NCBI RefSeq assembly: GCF_000764655.1
Contig: NZ_JRGL01000132.1
Span: 1-38,292 of the forward strand
Source: Aeromonas aquatica
GTDB lineage: Bacteria > Pseudomonadota > Gammaproteobacteria > Enterobacterales > Aeromonadaceae
DNA length: 38,292 nucleotides
Reading direction: 5' to 3'
Shown: positions 1-7,960 of the stretch, piece after piece
How positions within the stretch are numbered: the first letter of the stretch is position 1
Layout: every line of letters starts with the position of its first letter
Notes under the pieces: model-generated
Seen by the model: the letters and a program-made list of their open reading frames with translations, nothing else
The model's database searches: none
What the model was told of the DNA's origin: nothing
Translations under genes and position numbers: made by a program

Positions 1-579
1 ATCCCCCACCAGCGCCGGGTCCGGCACGATCAGCGCCTGCATGGAGGCCGCCTTGGCCGCCAGCAGACCGGTGAAGCTGTCCTCGATGGCGAGGCAATGC
101 ACCGGCAGGACCCCGAGCTTCTCGGCGGCGTGGATGTAGACATCGGGATGAGGCTTGCCGAAGCGCTCCACCTCGGCGGAGTGCACCGCGAGGAAGCGAT
201 CCTTGATGCCGAGCTTGCCGAGCACGGCCTCCACCATGGCAAAGGGGGAAGAGGTGGCGAGCCCGATCTTGAGACCACGGGCCTCCATCAGCGCCAGCGC
301 GTCCAGCACGCCCTCCTTGGGCTGGCCTTCCTGCAGGATGAGGGCGATCACCTGATCCAGGATGCGCTGTACCACCTCTTCCTGGCTCGGGCCGCTCCAG
401 GGGCGAATGCGGTACCAGTGGGCCACCAGCTGATCGATGCGCACTCCTATGGTGGAGTTGCAGTCTTCTTCCGTGTGGAAGTGGCCAAGCTCGGAGAACA
501 CGGCCATCTGGGCGCGCTGCCAAAAGGGTTCGGAATCGATCAGGACACCGTCCATATCGAAGATCACGGCAGTTAACAT
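1..579 (-). CDS. HAD-superfamily sugar-phosphate phosphatase, 3' end outside the window
   Basis: The N-terminus carries HAD motif I (FDMDGVLIDSEP, with the nucleophile Asp and the second Asp of DxD), followed by a helical cap region. Further on are a TSSPFAM segment (motif II Ser/Thr), a conserved Lys in RFGKPHPDVY (motif III) and an EDSFTG segment (motif IV). This is the beta-phosphoglucomutase/hexitol-phosphatase subgroup (HxpB/YniC-like), cytosolic Mg2+-dependent hydrolases of small sugar phosphates; the exact substrate cannot be read. Two ATGs are adjacent at 582 and 579. AGGAG lies 6 nt before the second, so I start at 579. About 193 codons are visible; the family is usually around 220 residues, so only a short tail is missing. 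Confidence 0.85.
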   Translation of the reverse strand, partial: MLTAVIFDMDGVLIDSEPFWQRAQMAVFSELGHFHTEEDCNSTIGVRIDQLVAHWYRIRPWSGPSQEEVVQRILDQVIALILQEGQPKEGVLDALALMEARGLKIGLATSSPFAMVEAVLGKLGIKDRFLAVHSAEVERFGKPHPDVYIHAAEKLGVLPVHCLAIEDSFTGLLAAKAASMQALIVPDPALVGD

Positions 580-633
580 CATCTACTCCTGACAAGGTTG
601 AACGGGGATTATAAGCCGCACGGGCAAATGCAA

Positions 634-655
634 AAGGGGCATTTCACTGCCCCTT
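634..655 (-). terminator. Intrinsic terminator of purT
   Basis: An 8-bp GC-rich stem (AAGGGGCA with TGCCCCTT) closes a 6-nt loop. Reading the minus strand it is followed by TTTTGCATTT. It lies about 30 bp beyond the purT stop, separating purT from the HAD gene. Confidence 0.75.
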
Positions 656-685
656 GCGCCGGATCATGTGGGAGGCGGCGTTCGC

Positions 686-1864
686 TTAAAAGATGACCTC
701 TACCCGTGCGGCCACCGCCTTGGCCTGCGCGACGGCCTCCTCGCAGTCCTGGCCACGGGCCAGCGCTACCCCGAGCCGGCGGCGCCCTGCGATCTCGGGT
801 TTGCCAAACAGCCGCAGCTGGGCGCCTGGCACCAGGCTCAACGCCTCGCCAATGCTCCGATAGCGGATGTCCTGGCTGTGGCCGTCGCGCAGCACCACGG
901 CGGAGGCGCTCGGCCCGTATTGGGTGATGTGGCCTACGGGCAGTCCCAGGATGGCGCGCACGTGCAGGGCGAACTCGGAGAGATCCTGGGAGATCAGGGT
1001 CACCATGCCGGTGTCATGGGGGCGAGGGGAGACCTCGCTGAACCAGACGTTTTCCCCCTGCACGAACAGCTCGACCCCGAACAGGCCGTAGCCGCCGAGG
1101 GCCTCGACCACCTTGGCGGCTACCTCCTTGGCGCGGGTCAGGGCCAGCTCGCTCATCACCTGGGGCTGCCAGGATTCGCGGTAGTCACCGTCTTCCTGGC
1201 GGTGGCCGATGGGATCGCAGAAGTGGATGCCATCCACGGCGCGCACCGTGAGCAGGGTGATCTCGTACTCGAAGGGCACGAAGCCCTCGACGATCACCTT
1301 GCCACGGCCGGCGCGGCCCCCCTCCTGGGCATAGGTCCAGGCGTCGTCCAGCTTGGCGAGGTCGCGCAGCAGGCTCTGGCCCTTGCCGGAGGAGCTCATC
1401 ACGGGCTTGACCACGCAGGGCAGGCCTATGGCCTCGACGGCGGCAACGAACTCCTCCTTGCTCTGGGCGAAGCGATAGGAAGAGGTGGGCAGCCCCAGCG
1501 CTTCGGCGGCCAGACGCCGGATCCCCTCCCGGTTCATGGTGAGCTGGGTGGCGCGGGCGTTGGGCACGACCCTGACCCCTTCCTGCTCAAGCTCTGCCAG
1601 GGTATCGGTGGCGATGGCCTCGATCTCGGGGATGATGAGGTCGGGCTTGACCTCGGCCACCAGGGCGCGCAGGGCGGCGCCATCGAGCATGTCCAACACC
1701 TGGGCGGCGTGGGCCACCTGCATGGCGGGGGCGTTGGGGTAACGGTCGGCGGCGATCACCTCGATACCGAGGCGTTGCAGCTCGATGGCGACTTCCTTGC
1801 CGAGCTCTCCCGAGCCGAGCAGCAGGGCACGGGTGGCGCCGGGAAGGGTAGCGGTTCCAAACAT
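686..1864 (-). CDS. purT: Formate-dependent phosphoribosylglycinamide formyltransferase 2
   Basis: The product is 392 residues, the usual PurT length. PurT is a cytosolic ATP-grasp enzyme that uses formate and ATP to formylate GAR in purine biosynthesis, as an alternative to folate-dependent PurN. Visible features are the N-terminal [12 protein letters not shown] dinucleotide-like loop, the ATP-grasp segment with [14 protein letters not shown], and the metal-binding part [18 protein letters not shown] start at the ATG at 1864, which has AGGAGA about 7 nt upstream, rather than the in-frame GTG at 1879 that contains the Shine-Dalgarno itself. It appears monocistronic, with its own terminator downstream. 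Nothing is unusual. Confidence 0.95.
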   Translation of the reverse strand: MFGTATLPGATRALLLGSGELGKEVAIELQRLGIEVIAADRYPNAPAMQVAHAAQVLDMLDGAALRALVAEVKPDLIIPEIEAIATDTLAELEQEGVRVVPNARATQLTMNREGIRRLAAEALGLPTSSYRFAQSKEEFVAAVEAIGLPCVVKPVMSSSGKGQSLLRDLAKLDDAWTYAQEGGRAGRGKVIVEGFVPFEYEITLLTVRAVDGIHFCDPIGHRQEDGDYRESWQPQVMSELALTRAKEVAAKVVEALGGYGLFGVELFVQGENVWFSEVSPRPHDTGMVTLISQDLSEFALHVRAILGLPVGHITQYGPSASAVVLRDGHSQDIRYRSIGEALSLVPGAQLRLFGKPEIAGRRRLGVALARGQDCEEAVAQAKAVAARVEVIF

Positions 1865-1911
1865 CTGATCTCTCCTCACGTCGATGGCCGGGTCAGGGCC
1901 AATGAAGGGAC

Positions 1912-1939
1912 AAAAAAAGAGGCACGCATGGCGTACCTC
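1912..1939 (-). terminator. Intrinsic terminator of the EamA transporter gene
   Basis: A 9-bp stem (GAGGTACGC with GCGTGCCTC, one G-T pair) and a 3-nt loop are followed on the minus strand by seven T residues. The stem begins inside the stop codon of the transporter gene. Confidence 0.8.
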
Positions 1940-2828
1940 AGGAAACGGATTTATGAGCGCGCTGCTCGAGATGGGTCAGCAACGTGATGGCGCCTATGAT
2001 GATGGCGGCGCCGAGCCACAATCGGCCGGGGGGCGCCCAACCAAACACCAGCCAACCTGCCAGCACGTTCATCGGCAACTTGGCAAAGTCGAACGGCTGC
2101 ACGAAGGAGGCCTCGGCCACGCTGTAAGCGCGGGCGATGGACATCTGCGCCAGTGCCGACAGCACGCCGGAGGCCGCCAGCAGCAGCCACTGGGTTTCGC
2201 CCGGCCACTGCCATTGGGGCAGTGCCAGCATGGCGTTGAACGGGGTGCTGAAAATGAGCAGGTAGACGACTATGGTGTGGGACGATTCGTTTGCTGCCTG
2301 GTAGCGCACCAGCAGGGAGTAACCGGCCCAGAACAGCGCCGCCGCCACCGGCAGCAGGGAGGCCATGCTGAAGTCATCGGTCCAGGGCGCGAGGATCAGC
2401 GTGGCACCGACGAAACCGGCAAGGGTGGCCAGGATCCGGGCCCGGCTCACCCGCTCCTTGAGCAGCAGGGCAGACCCCAGGGTCGCGAACAGCGGCGAGG
2501 TCATCAAGAGCGCTATACCCTGCCAGATGGGCACGGGCACCGCCAGCGCCCACAGCCAGAATTGGATGCCGATGACGGCGAGCAGGACGCGCAGCAGGTG
2601 CAGGCGCAATTGATTGGTCATCAGGGATTGGCGCAAGCCGTGGCGGATCAGCCAGGGCAGCAGGCACACCAGGGCGACCAGGTACTGATGGAAGGCGACC
2701 TGGGTGGAAGGGAGGCCGAGGGTGAAGCTGACGTACTGGCTCAGGCTGTTGACGGCGGCGAAACAGAGGCCTGCCACCATCATCCAGACGGCGCCGGCAA
2801 AGGGAGAGTGCCTGCGGGAAGGTGCCAT
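1938..2828 (-). CDS. EamA/DMT-family inner-membrane transporter
   Basis: A 296-residue, strongly hydrophobic protein with about ten predicted membrane helices arranged as two EamA repeats, typical of the drug/metabolite transporter superfamily. Examples are [15 protein letters not shown] and WMMVAGLCF in the first half and [15 protein letters not shown] in the second. The substrate is not predictable; the family exports amino acids, metabolites or drugs. In-frame TTG (2888) and ATG (2864) codons exist upstream, but both fall inside a near-consensus sigma-70 promoter on the same strand, so the ATG at 2828 is the more likely start. The Shine-Dalgarno there is weak (GGATCC). The terminator overlaps the stop codon, so the gene is a single transcription unit. 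Confidence 0.8.
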   Translation of the reverse strand: MAPSRRHSPFAGAVWMMVAGLCFAAVNSLSQYVSFTLGLPSTQVAFHQYLVALVCLLPWLIRHGLRQSLMTNQLRLHLLRVLLAVIGIQFWLWALAVPVPIWQGIALLMTSPLFATLGSALLLKERVSRARILATLAGFVGATLILAPWTDDFSMASLLPVAAALFWAGYSLLVRYQAANESSHTIVVYLLIFSTPFNAMLALPQWQWPGETQWLLLAASGVLSALAQMSIARAYSVAEASFVQPFDFAKLPMNVLAGWLVFGWAPPGRLWLGAAIIIGAITLLTHLEQRAHKSVS

Positions 2829-2859
2829 GGGATCCGGGTCACTGAAAAAAGTGCGGCGG

Positions 2860-2888
2860 ATCATAACGGCAATCGTTTGTTCTGCCAA
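2860..2888 (-). promoter_or_regulatory. Sigma-70 promoter of the EamA transporter gene
   Basis: TTGGCA (2888-2883), a 17-bp spacer and TATGAT (2865-2860) on the minus strand. Transcription should begin near 2853, leaving a leader of about 25 nt before the ATG at 2828. This supports the shorter protein start. Confidence 0.65.
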
Positions 2889-3011
2889 GGGTGGGGCGCG
2901 AGGTCATCGCCCCCTTGGCGATGAAATGAACAATCGTCAAAAATTTTGAATAACTTGAGCATCTATTTTCGCTATCAGGCTTGTAGCTCAATGTTTATAG
3001 TGACCTCCATC

Positions 3012-3026
3012 GACAGTCGTACTGTC
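3012..3026. promoter_or_regulatory. Perfect inverted repeat upstream of azoR (candidate operator)
   Basis: GACAGTCGTACTGTC is a 6-bp perfect inverted repeat around a 3-bp centre, 27 bp before the azoR start codon. The size and position suit a repressor operator. The regulator is unknown. Confidence 0.35.
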
Positions 3027-3053
3027 CAACTGACAACCAAATGGAGCTTTACC

Positions 3054-3641
3054 ATGGCCAATATCCTCGTACTCAAGTCCAGCATCCTGGGTCAATATTC
3101 TCAGTCCAACGCCCTGATCGACGGCTTCCTTGCCGATCACCAGGATGACAACATCACTGTGCGCGATCTGGCTGCCCTGAACCTGCCGGTGCTGGATGGC
3201 GAGCTGGCCTTCGGTCTGCGCGGTGGTGAGAACCTGAGCGAGCGTCAGCTGGCCGTGCTGGCCCAGTCCGACGAGCTGGTTGCCGAGCTGAAGGCGAGCG
3301 ATCTGGTGGTGATTGCCGCCCCCATGTATAACTTCAACATCCCGACCCAGCTGAAAAACTGGATCGATCTGGTGGCTCGTGCCGGCGTGACCTTCCGTTA
3401 CACCGAGACCGGTCCGGTCGGCCTGGTGGAAAATACCCGCGCTCTGGTAGTCAGCCCCCGCGGCGGCATGCACGTCGGCGCCGCCACCGATCTGGTGACC
3501 CCCTACATGCGCACCGTGCTCGGCTTCATCGGCATCAACGAGGTGGACTTCATCTACGCCGAAGGCATGGGCATGGGCCCGGACGCCCAGGCCAAGGGCA
3601 TAGAGCAGGCGAAAGAGCAACTGGAAGCCCTGGCTATCTAA
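3054..3641 (+). CDS. azoR: FMN-dependent NADH:quinone oxidoreductase / azoreductase
   Basis: A 195-residue flavodoxin-like protein, close to E. coli AzoR (about 200). It is a cytosolic homodimer that reduces azo compounds and quinones by two-electron transfer. Visible motifs are the N-terminal FMN phosphate loop [13 protein letters not shown], the [16 protein letters not shown] segment and SPRGG near the isoalloxazine site. The open frame extends upstream to 2946, but the ATG at 3054 has GGAG at suitable spacing and matches the family N-terminus. It is monocistronic, ending in a long hairpin. A 15-bp palindrome just upstream may be an operator responding to electrophiles or quinones (inference). 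Confidence 0.93.
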   Translation: MANILVLKSSILGQYSQSNALIDGFLADHQDDNITVRDLAALNLPVLDGELAFGLRGGENLSERQLAVLAQSDELVAELKASDLVVIAAPMYNFNIPTQLKNWIDLVARAGVTFRYTETGPVGLVENTRALVVSPRGGMHVGAATDLVTPYMRTVLGFIGINEVDFIYAEGMGMGPDAQAKGIEQAKEQLEALAI

Positions 3642-3664
3642 CTCGCTCACACTCTGCCAGACAG

Positions 3665-3700
3665 AAACAACAACGCAGCCCTCTGGCTGCGTTGTTGTTT
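3665..3700. terminator. Bidirectional intrinsic terminator between azoR and a small membrane protein gene
   Basis: A 16-bp stem (AAACAACAACGCAGCC with its complement) and a CTCT loop. The A/T-rich outer stem gives U tracts in both directions, serving azoR from the left and the convergent small gene from the right. Confidence 0.85.
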
Positions 3701-3724
3701 TGGGGTGAGGCGCCGTTCAGGCGC

Positions 3725-3901
3725 TCACTCCTGCAAGAAGTGACGACAACCACTGCCGACCATCAGGCACACGGCCACCAATGCACCCAGCAACAGGCTG
3801 CTGAGCCACTGTTCGGCGCTGTCTGGCAACTGGGGGGAGAAGAGGCTGATCGTGAAGAGGGCGCTGAGAATGATCAGGCTGGTCTGTCGGGTGAGGATCA
3901 T
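3725..3901 (-). CDS. Small hypothetical membrane protein
   Basis: A 58-residue protein with two hydrophobic stretches, LIILSALFTISLF near the N-terminus and LLLGALVAVCLMVG in the second half, joined by a short polar loop (SPQLPDSAEQW). It looks like a two-helix inner-membrane miniprotein. I start at the ATG at 3901, which has AAGGA about 8 nt upstream; the longer in-frame start would add 23 polar residues with no ribosome site. It is convergent with azoR and shares the bidirectional terminator. I do not recognise the family. Composition and the ribosome site support it being real, but it could be spurious. Confidence 0.5.
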   Translation of the reverse strand: MILTRQTSLIILSALFTISLFSPQLPDSAEQWLSSLLLGALVAVCLMVGSGCRHFLQE

Positions 3902-4051
3902 GGGTGTCGTCCTTGGCTGGTGGTACGCGGATAAGGCTACCCGCTCTGTATGACAGCCTGATGTATCCATACCTCAGGCTACAGGGTCTCTCCACCTTAG
4001 CAGTTTTTGCCGCCAGAGCCAGCGTCGTGGGGCAGTCTGTGATCCGGATCC

Positions 4052-4240
4052 CTATCTGAACTGTTTTTGATCAGCCTGATAATGGAAATCGCCACAGGCG
4101 AGTCTGGCGACCAGGGCCCCTTGATCGAGATCCTGGGCCTTGCAGAGATCGTCCAGATCCTCGTAACGATCGCGCAGCTGCATGTTGATGAGACTCAGCA
4201 ACATGTTGACGTCCATGGTGGCAAAATTTTTCAGGTTCAT
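4052..4240 (-). CDS. DUF4250 domain protein
   Basis: A 62-residue protein with the DUF4250 pattern: an N-terminal NFATMDVNMLLSLINMQLRD segment, then YEDLDDLCKAQDLDQ and a C-terminal short aromatic tail. The family is small, soluble and of unknown function, found in Vibrio-like bacteria and Firmicutes. The ATG overlaps the stop codon of the upstream MarR gene (ATGA), so the two are probably translationally coupled and functionally linked. The central segment resembles a short helical DNA- or protein-binding module, but no function can be assigned. Confidence 0.8.
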   Translation of the reverse strand: MNLKNFATMDVNMLLSLINMQLRDRYEDLDDLCKAQDLDQGALVARLACGDFHYQADQKQFR

Positions 4241-4707
4241 GGCTGTTGCTCCTGATCCAGCAGGTGCAACTGCTCGATGGCGTCACTGACGCTCTGCAGG
4301 TGCAGACGGATGGTTTCCCGCGCCTCGCTCGGCAGGTAGTCGGTGAGGGTGTGTTGCCAGCTGCCGGCCTCGGTTTTGAGCTGCTGGAACAAGATAAGCC
4401 CTGCATGGGTGAAGGAGACCAGGCTGATGCGCTTGTCCTGCGGGCTGCTCTCGGTGACCAGGATCCCTTTCTCCACCAGCCGGTGGATCTCGCGGGAAAT
4501 CCGCACCTTGTCCATCCCGCTCGCCTCCACCAGCTCCTTCTGGCTGATGGGGTAGTTGGGGCCGAGCACCATCATCAGGCGCCATTGGGGCACCGTCAGC
4601 TGATAACGCTGCTGATAAAACTGTTCGAAGGTATCGCGCACCATCTCGGCGGCATGGACCAGCTGATACGGAGGATAGTGGGCGAGCAGCTCTATGATCT
4701 TTGACAT
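4237..4707 (-). CDS. MarR-family transcriptional regulator
   Basis: A 156-residue protein with the MarR winged helix-turn-helix. VPQWRLMMVLG leads into the HTH (ISQKELVEASGMDKVRISREIHRL) and the wing contains the characteristic DKRISLVSFTHAG. N- and C-terminal helices form the dimer interface. Such proteins repress or activate nearby or distant genes in response to phenolic ligands, oxidants or host signals. I start at the ATG at 4707, with AGGA 7-8 nt upstream; the open frame continues to 4881 but those residues are not family-like. It is the first gene of a two-gene operon with the DUF4250 gene, overlapping by 4 nt. The 634-bp gap upstream may hold its own operator. Confidence 0.88.
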   Translation of the reverse strand: MSKIIELLAHYPPYQLVHAAEMVRDTFEQFYQQRYQLTVPQWRLMMVLGPNYPISQKELVEASGMDKVRISREIHRLVEKGILVTESSPQDKRISLVSFTHAGLILFQQLKTEAGSWQHTLTDYLPSEARETIRLHLQSVSDAIEQLHLLDQEQQP

Positions 4708-5341
4708 ATGGACATCCTGCTGTGGCGGCTGCATCGGGTGCAGTTTCTCTTGATACTTTGAATCTGATGATACGTAACACAAGGGCATTTGTCTGAACAA
4801 GCACCAGAAAAATGTGCGTTCGCGCACGTGTTGCGTCATGAATATAGTTTTAAAGGTTTCAATTGAACTAGCTTGCTGCATTTTTTCGTAACGAGATCAA
4901 GGTATTGTGGACGCGTCGGCTTTCACGGCTGTGCAAAAAGCAGCGCAAGATCTCATTTCAGCGACTCACTTGTCAGCCGGGGCGCTGTAGCCCCGGATGC
5001 CCCAAAACGCCGGGCAGTTCATCTCCTGCTCATGGCATTTTGAGCCCCCAACGAAGCTTGTTGCAGATTTTACGGTGGCGAAGTCTACCCAAAAATGGGG
5101 TCATATGCAGCAAGGGGCTGGCCGAATGCTGCTAATATCGCCAGGACGGCGCCAGGCTCATGGGAAAATAGCGCGAGGGCAGGGGCAAGGGACTAGGCCC
5201 TGTCACGGCTCTGGGGTAACATGCGCGCCTGCATGAAAAATGACGCTGGCTGTCAGTGCCCACGGCATGACAGGGGCGATGCGCACCTATATTACGGGCA
5301 CGAAATATGCGCCCATCCGGATATTGAAAGAAGAGATCACC
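4708..5341. other. Long intergenic region between the divergent marR and cvfB-like genes
   Basis: This 634-bp stretch holds no convincing protein gene; the open frames in it have arginine- and proline-rich, family-less translations. It contains a 7-bp GC hairpin (CCGGGGC at 4977-4983 with GCCCCGG at 4990-4996), an inverted repeat CTGTCA (5250-5255)/TGACAG (5268-5273), and a possible -10 element TATATT at 5288-5293 for the cvfB-like gene. The 5' regions of both flanking genes must lie here. An unannotated small RNA is possible but unsupported. Confidence 0.5.
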
Positions 5342-6208
5342 ATGTTACAGATTGGCAAGATGAACACCCTCACCGTCGTTGAGCTCGAAGACCGTGGCGC
5401 CTGGCTCGCCGCGGGCGAATATGGCGAGCTGCTGCTGCCCAAGCGCCAGTTGCCCGAAGGCGTCACAGTGGAGAGTGAGGTATCCGTCTTCCTCTATCTG
5501 GATGCCGACTGCGAGCCGGTGATCACTACCGACAAACCCTTTGCCATGGTGGGCGATATCGTCGGCCTCAAGGTGATCAACGCCAACAAGATAGGCGCCT
5601 TCCTCGACTGGGGCATGAAGAAGGATCTGTTCGTGCCGAGTCGCGAGCAGAACAAGCCGATGCAGGTGGGCCACGTCTATCTGGTGCACCTGATGCTGGA
5701 CAACGAGGGCCGCATGGTGGGCACCAGCCGCCTCGAGCGCTTCCTCAGCACCGATCTGCCTCCTTTCAAGGCCGGCGACGAGGTGACGGCGCTGCCTGGC
5801 GAGCACACTCCCCTTGGCATCAAGGCGGTGGTCAACGGTCAGTATTCTGGCATGCTGTTCAAGAACGAGGTGTTCGGCCGGGTGATGACGGGTCGACCGC
5901 TGACCGCCTGGGTCAAGCAGGTGCGTGACGACGGCAAGCTGGACTTGACCCTGCAAAAACCCGGCATGGCGAGGATGGATGATGCCGGTGGCCGGATCCT
6001 CACCCGTCTGCAGAAACAGGGCGGCAGCCTGGCGGTGGGGGACAAGAGCGAACCCGAGCTCATCTACAAGATGTTCAACATGAGCAAGGGCACCTTCAAG
6101 AAGGCCATCGGCGGCCTCTACAAGCAGGGCAAGATTGTCATCGACGACAACAGCATCAGCCTGGTGGATGCTCCCAAAGCTGAGCGCCAAGAAGAGGCTG
6201 GCGAATAA
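5342..6208 (+). CDS. CvfB/YitL-family S1 RNA-binding protein
   Basis: A 288-residue protein of the CvfB/YitL family: tandem S1-like OB folds followed by a C-terminal winged helix. The second S1 unit is clear at VGDIVGLKVINANKIGAFLDWGMKKDLFVP. The C-terminal part (SEPELIYKMFNMSKGTFKKAIGGLYKQG) is the winged helix sometimes misannotated as GntR. In Staphylococcus aureus CvfB binds RNA and affects virulence gene expression; the role in gammaproteobacteria is not defined. I start at the ATG at 5342, preceded by AGAAGAG; the frame is open further upstream without a ribosome site. It ends directly against the next gene (TAA then GTG), so the two form an operon. Confidence 0.85.
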   Translation: MLQIGKMNTLTVVELEDRGAWLAAGEYGELLLPKRQLPEGVTVESEVSVFLYLDADCEPVITTDKPFAMVGDIVGLKVINANKIGAFLDWGMKKDLFVPSREQNKPMQVGHVYLVHLMLDNEGRMVGTSRLERFLSTDLPPFKAGDEVTALPGEHTPLGIKAVVNGQYSGMLFKNEVFGRVMTGRPLTAWVKQVRDDGKLDLTLQKPGMARMDDAGGRILTRLQKQGGSLAVGDKSEPELIYKMFNMSKGTFKKAIGGLYKQGKIVIDDNSISLVDAPKAERQEEAGE

Positions 6209-6520
6209 GTGCCGAGCCCCTGCATCGGTGACTGCCGCGCCAGGGACGGTCTCTGCCTCGGTTGTGGCCGCACCCTGACCGAGATTGGACAGTGGTCTGC
6301 TATGGATAGCGAGGCTCAGCTGGCGCGCATTGCCGAACTGGGCGGCACGCGCAGCACCCATGTCTGCCCGGGCTGCGGTGAACCGGCGTTTTGCGCCGTC
6401 TCGGCCGGTGAAAGCATCTCGGTCTGCTGGTGCAGCCAATTACCCCTGATGCCGATGAGCGAGGGGAGCGCCTGCTGGTGCCGCCGCTGCCTGGCCAAGG
6501 CCATCGCGCTGCAACCCTGA
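6209..6520 (+). CDS. DUF1289 / cysteine-rich CWC fusion protein
   Basis: A 103-residue protein with two cysteine clusters. The N-terminal part (SPCIGDCRARDGLCLGCGRTL then EIGQW) is a DUF1289 module with four Cys. The C-terminal part has CPGCG, a single C, CWC and CWCRRC, the pattern of the cysteine-rich CWC family. Both are thought to bind metal, probably zinc. DUF1289 proteins are usually stand-alone and about 60-80 residues, so the joined form is notable. The start is a GTG immediately after the TAA of the cvfB-like gene, implying translational coupling. A role in RNA or regulatory functions with the S1 protein is inference from position alone. Confidence 0.78.
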   Translation: MPSPCIGDCRARDGLCLGCGRTLTEIGQWSAMDSEAQLARIAELGGTRSTHVCPGCGEPAFCAVSAGESISVCWCSQLPLMPMSEGSACWCRRCLAKAIALQP

Positions 6521-6547
6521 ACGGGGATGTCAAACATCAGAAACGTA

Positions 6548-6569
6548 AAAGGCGCCCTGGGGCGCCTTT
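6548..6569. terminator. Bidirectional intrinsic terminator after the DUF1289/CWC gene
   Basis: A 9-bp stem AAAGGCGCC/GGCGCCTTT with a CTGG loop. It has T-rich flanks on both strands: TTTC on the plus strand, TTTTACG on the minus. It lies between two convergent genes and can end both. Confidence 0.8.
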
Positions 6570-6570
6570 C

Positions 6571-6894
6571 TTATGCTTGTTGCTGACGGTGCCAGCGCAC
6601 ATGGACCTCGTGTTCGCTCTGACTGCGGGGCAGCAGGTAGGTGGCATAGATCACCTCAAACTCTTCCTGATGATCCAGCAAGCCGACCCACACCTCGGCC
6701 CAGCGCTCCATGTCGACCGGCACGCCGAGCTCGGTTGACCAGTCGGCGTTGGGCAGGGTTGCCTCGACGGCGCCACGCTGCTCGAACTCGAGGGTGATGT
6801 CGACAATTTGTTCGGGGGCCAGCATGTCGGCGGCCTGCTCAAGAAACTGATCATAGGCCCACTCGACCAGCTGATCCGGGCTGCGTTGTTCCAT
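6571..6894 (-). CDS. DUF440 (YciU-like) putative DNA-mimic protein, second copy
   Basis: A 107-residue acidic protein that aligns end to end with the product of 7945-8271. Both share the pattern of a helical N-terminus, xxDWxxxxGxxV, then WAEVWVGL and a C-terminal block with LLxR and H-x-x-W. This is the DUF440 family (YciU in E. coli, HI1450 in Haemophilus). HI1450 has been proposed to mimic double-stranded DNA through its acidic surface and to bind HU. This copy is more diverged from YciU than its neighbour. I start at the ATG at 6894, with GGAG 8 nt upstream; the frame stays open to 6984. It lies downstream of mtgA across a 289-bp gap, so probably has its own promoter. Confidence 0.72.
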   Translation of the reverse strand: MEQRSPDQLVEWAYDQFLEQAADMLAPEQIVDITLEFEQRGAVEATLPNADWSTELGVPVDMERWAEVWVGLLDHQEEFEVIYATYLLPRSQSEHEVHVRWHRQQQA

Positions 6895-7183
6895 GAAATC
6901 ACTCCAGATACATCCAGGTTCGCCACTGTAGCAATTATTGAAGAGGGCGGCCAGATCGGGGCGCAGACAAGCCCCTCTATCCAATGGCCGGATCAGGGGA
7001 TAAGGTTAACAGAGTCGCCGCCATCCGGTGGTATGAGAGGGCATCTGGGCAGCATGATGAAACGACGACAGCAGAAGCGACAGCTCAAGCGGCGGCGGGA
7101 GACCTGGTGGTGGCACTATCTGCCGCTGCATCGGGAGACCATAGGCGGCCATCTGGGACCGGCGGCCGAGCCCGCCGAAGGCG

Positions 7184-7960
7184 CTAGTTGGCCTCGTGTA
7201 CCCGGTTCAGGGTGACCTGGCCGAGCTGCCCCATCTGGCGGCGGATCCAGGCTGATCGCTGCTGTACATAGGGGGAGGGCGGCTTGACCCGGTAGCGCCA
7301 GGGATTGGGCAAGGCGGCGGCGAGCAGAGAAGCCTCATAGCGGGTCAGGCGAGCGGCCGGTTTGCCAAAGTAGTGCCGGGCGGCGGCCTCGGCGCCATAG
7401 ATGCCGGGCCCGAACTCCACGATATTCAGGTACACCTCGAGGATGCGGGACTTGTCCCAGCCCAGCTCCATCAGCAGGGTGAACCAGGCTTCAATGCCCT
7501 TGCGCAGGAAGCTGCGATCGCTCCACATGAACAGATTCTTCGCCGTCTGCTGGCTCAGGGTGCTGGCGCCGCGCACCCGCTCGCTGTGCTGGTTGTGTCT
7601 AAGCGCCGAGTTGATGGCATCCATGTCGAAGCCATTGTGCTCGGCGAAGCGCTGATCCTCGGCGGCGATCACCGCCAGTTGCAGCTCGCCGGAGATTTTT
7701 TCGAGCGGCACCCAGTCATGTTTGACCTCGGTTATCTTGGCGGGCGGGAACAGGGCCCGCTCGATGCGCCAGGTCCACATGGGGGGATCGATAAAGCGCA
7801 GCAAGGCCACCGAGACGATGGTACTGAGCAGGGCTCCGAGCAGCAGCTTGCCGAGCCATCCCAGCAGGCGCCGCCTCAGCGCCGGTCGCACGGGGCCAGG
7901 CTCGGACTCCCAGGCATACTGGCCAGGATCATCGGGATCCGGAATTATTGGGGTAGCCAT
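7184..7960 (-). CDS. mtgA: Monofunctional biosynthetic peptidoglycan transglycosylase
   Basis: A 258-residue GT51 enzyme that polymerises lipid II into glycan strands at the outer face of the inner membrane. After a short proline-rich cytosolic N-terminus there is one membrane anchor ([16 protein letters not shown], about residues 37-54). The GT51 motifs follow in order: [12 protein letters not shown] with the catalytic Glu, [13 protein letters not shown], the RKGIEAWFT segment, and [27 protein letters not shown]. No transpeptidase domain is present, as expected for MtgA. Its start lies 16 nt inside the end of the yciU gene, so the two are translationally coupled, with yciU upstream. Confidence 0.94.
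   Translation of the reverse strand: MATPIIPDPDDPGQYAWESEPGPVRPALRRRLLGWLGKLLLGALLSTIVSVALLRFIDPPMWTWRIERALFPPAKITEVKHDWVPLEKISGELQLAVIAAEDQRFAEHNGFDMDAINSALRHNQHSERVRGASTLSQQTAKNLFMWSDRSFLRKGIEAWFTLLMELGWDKSRILEVYLNIVEFGPGIYGAEAAARHYFGKPAARLTRYEASLLAAALPNPWRYRVKPPSPYVQQRSAWIRRQMGQLGQVTLNRVHEAN

Noticed and set aside
668..1987. Long plus-strand open frame over purT
   Set aside because: It is antisense to a clear PurT and its translation is His/Gly/Leu-rich with no family features, as GC-rich shadows are.
7054..7215. Small plus-strand frame with a very basic N-terminus (MMKRRQQKRQLKRRR)
   Set aside because: Weak ribosome site, no family, and it runs into the 3' end of mtgA on the opposite strand. 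It may be real but I cannot support it.
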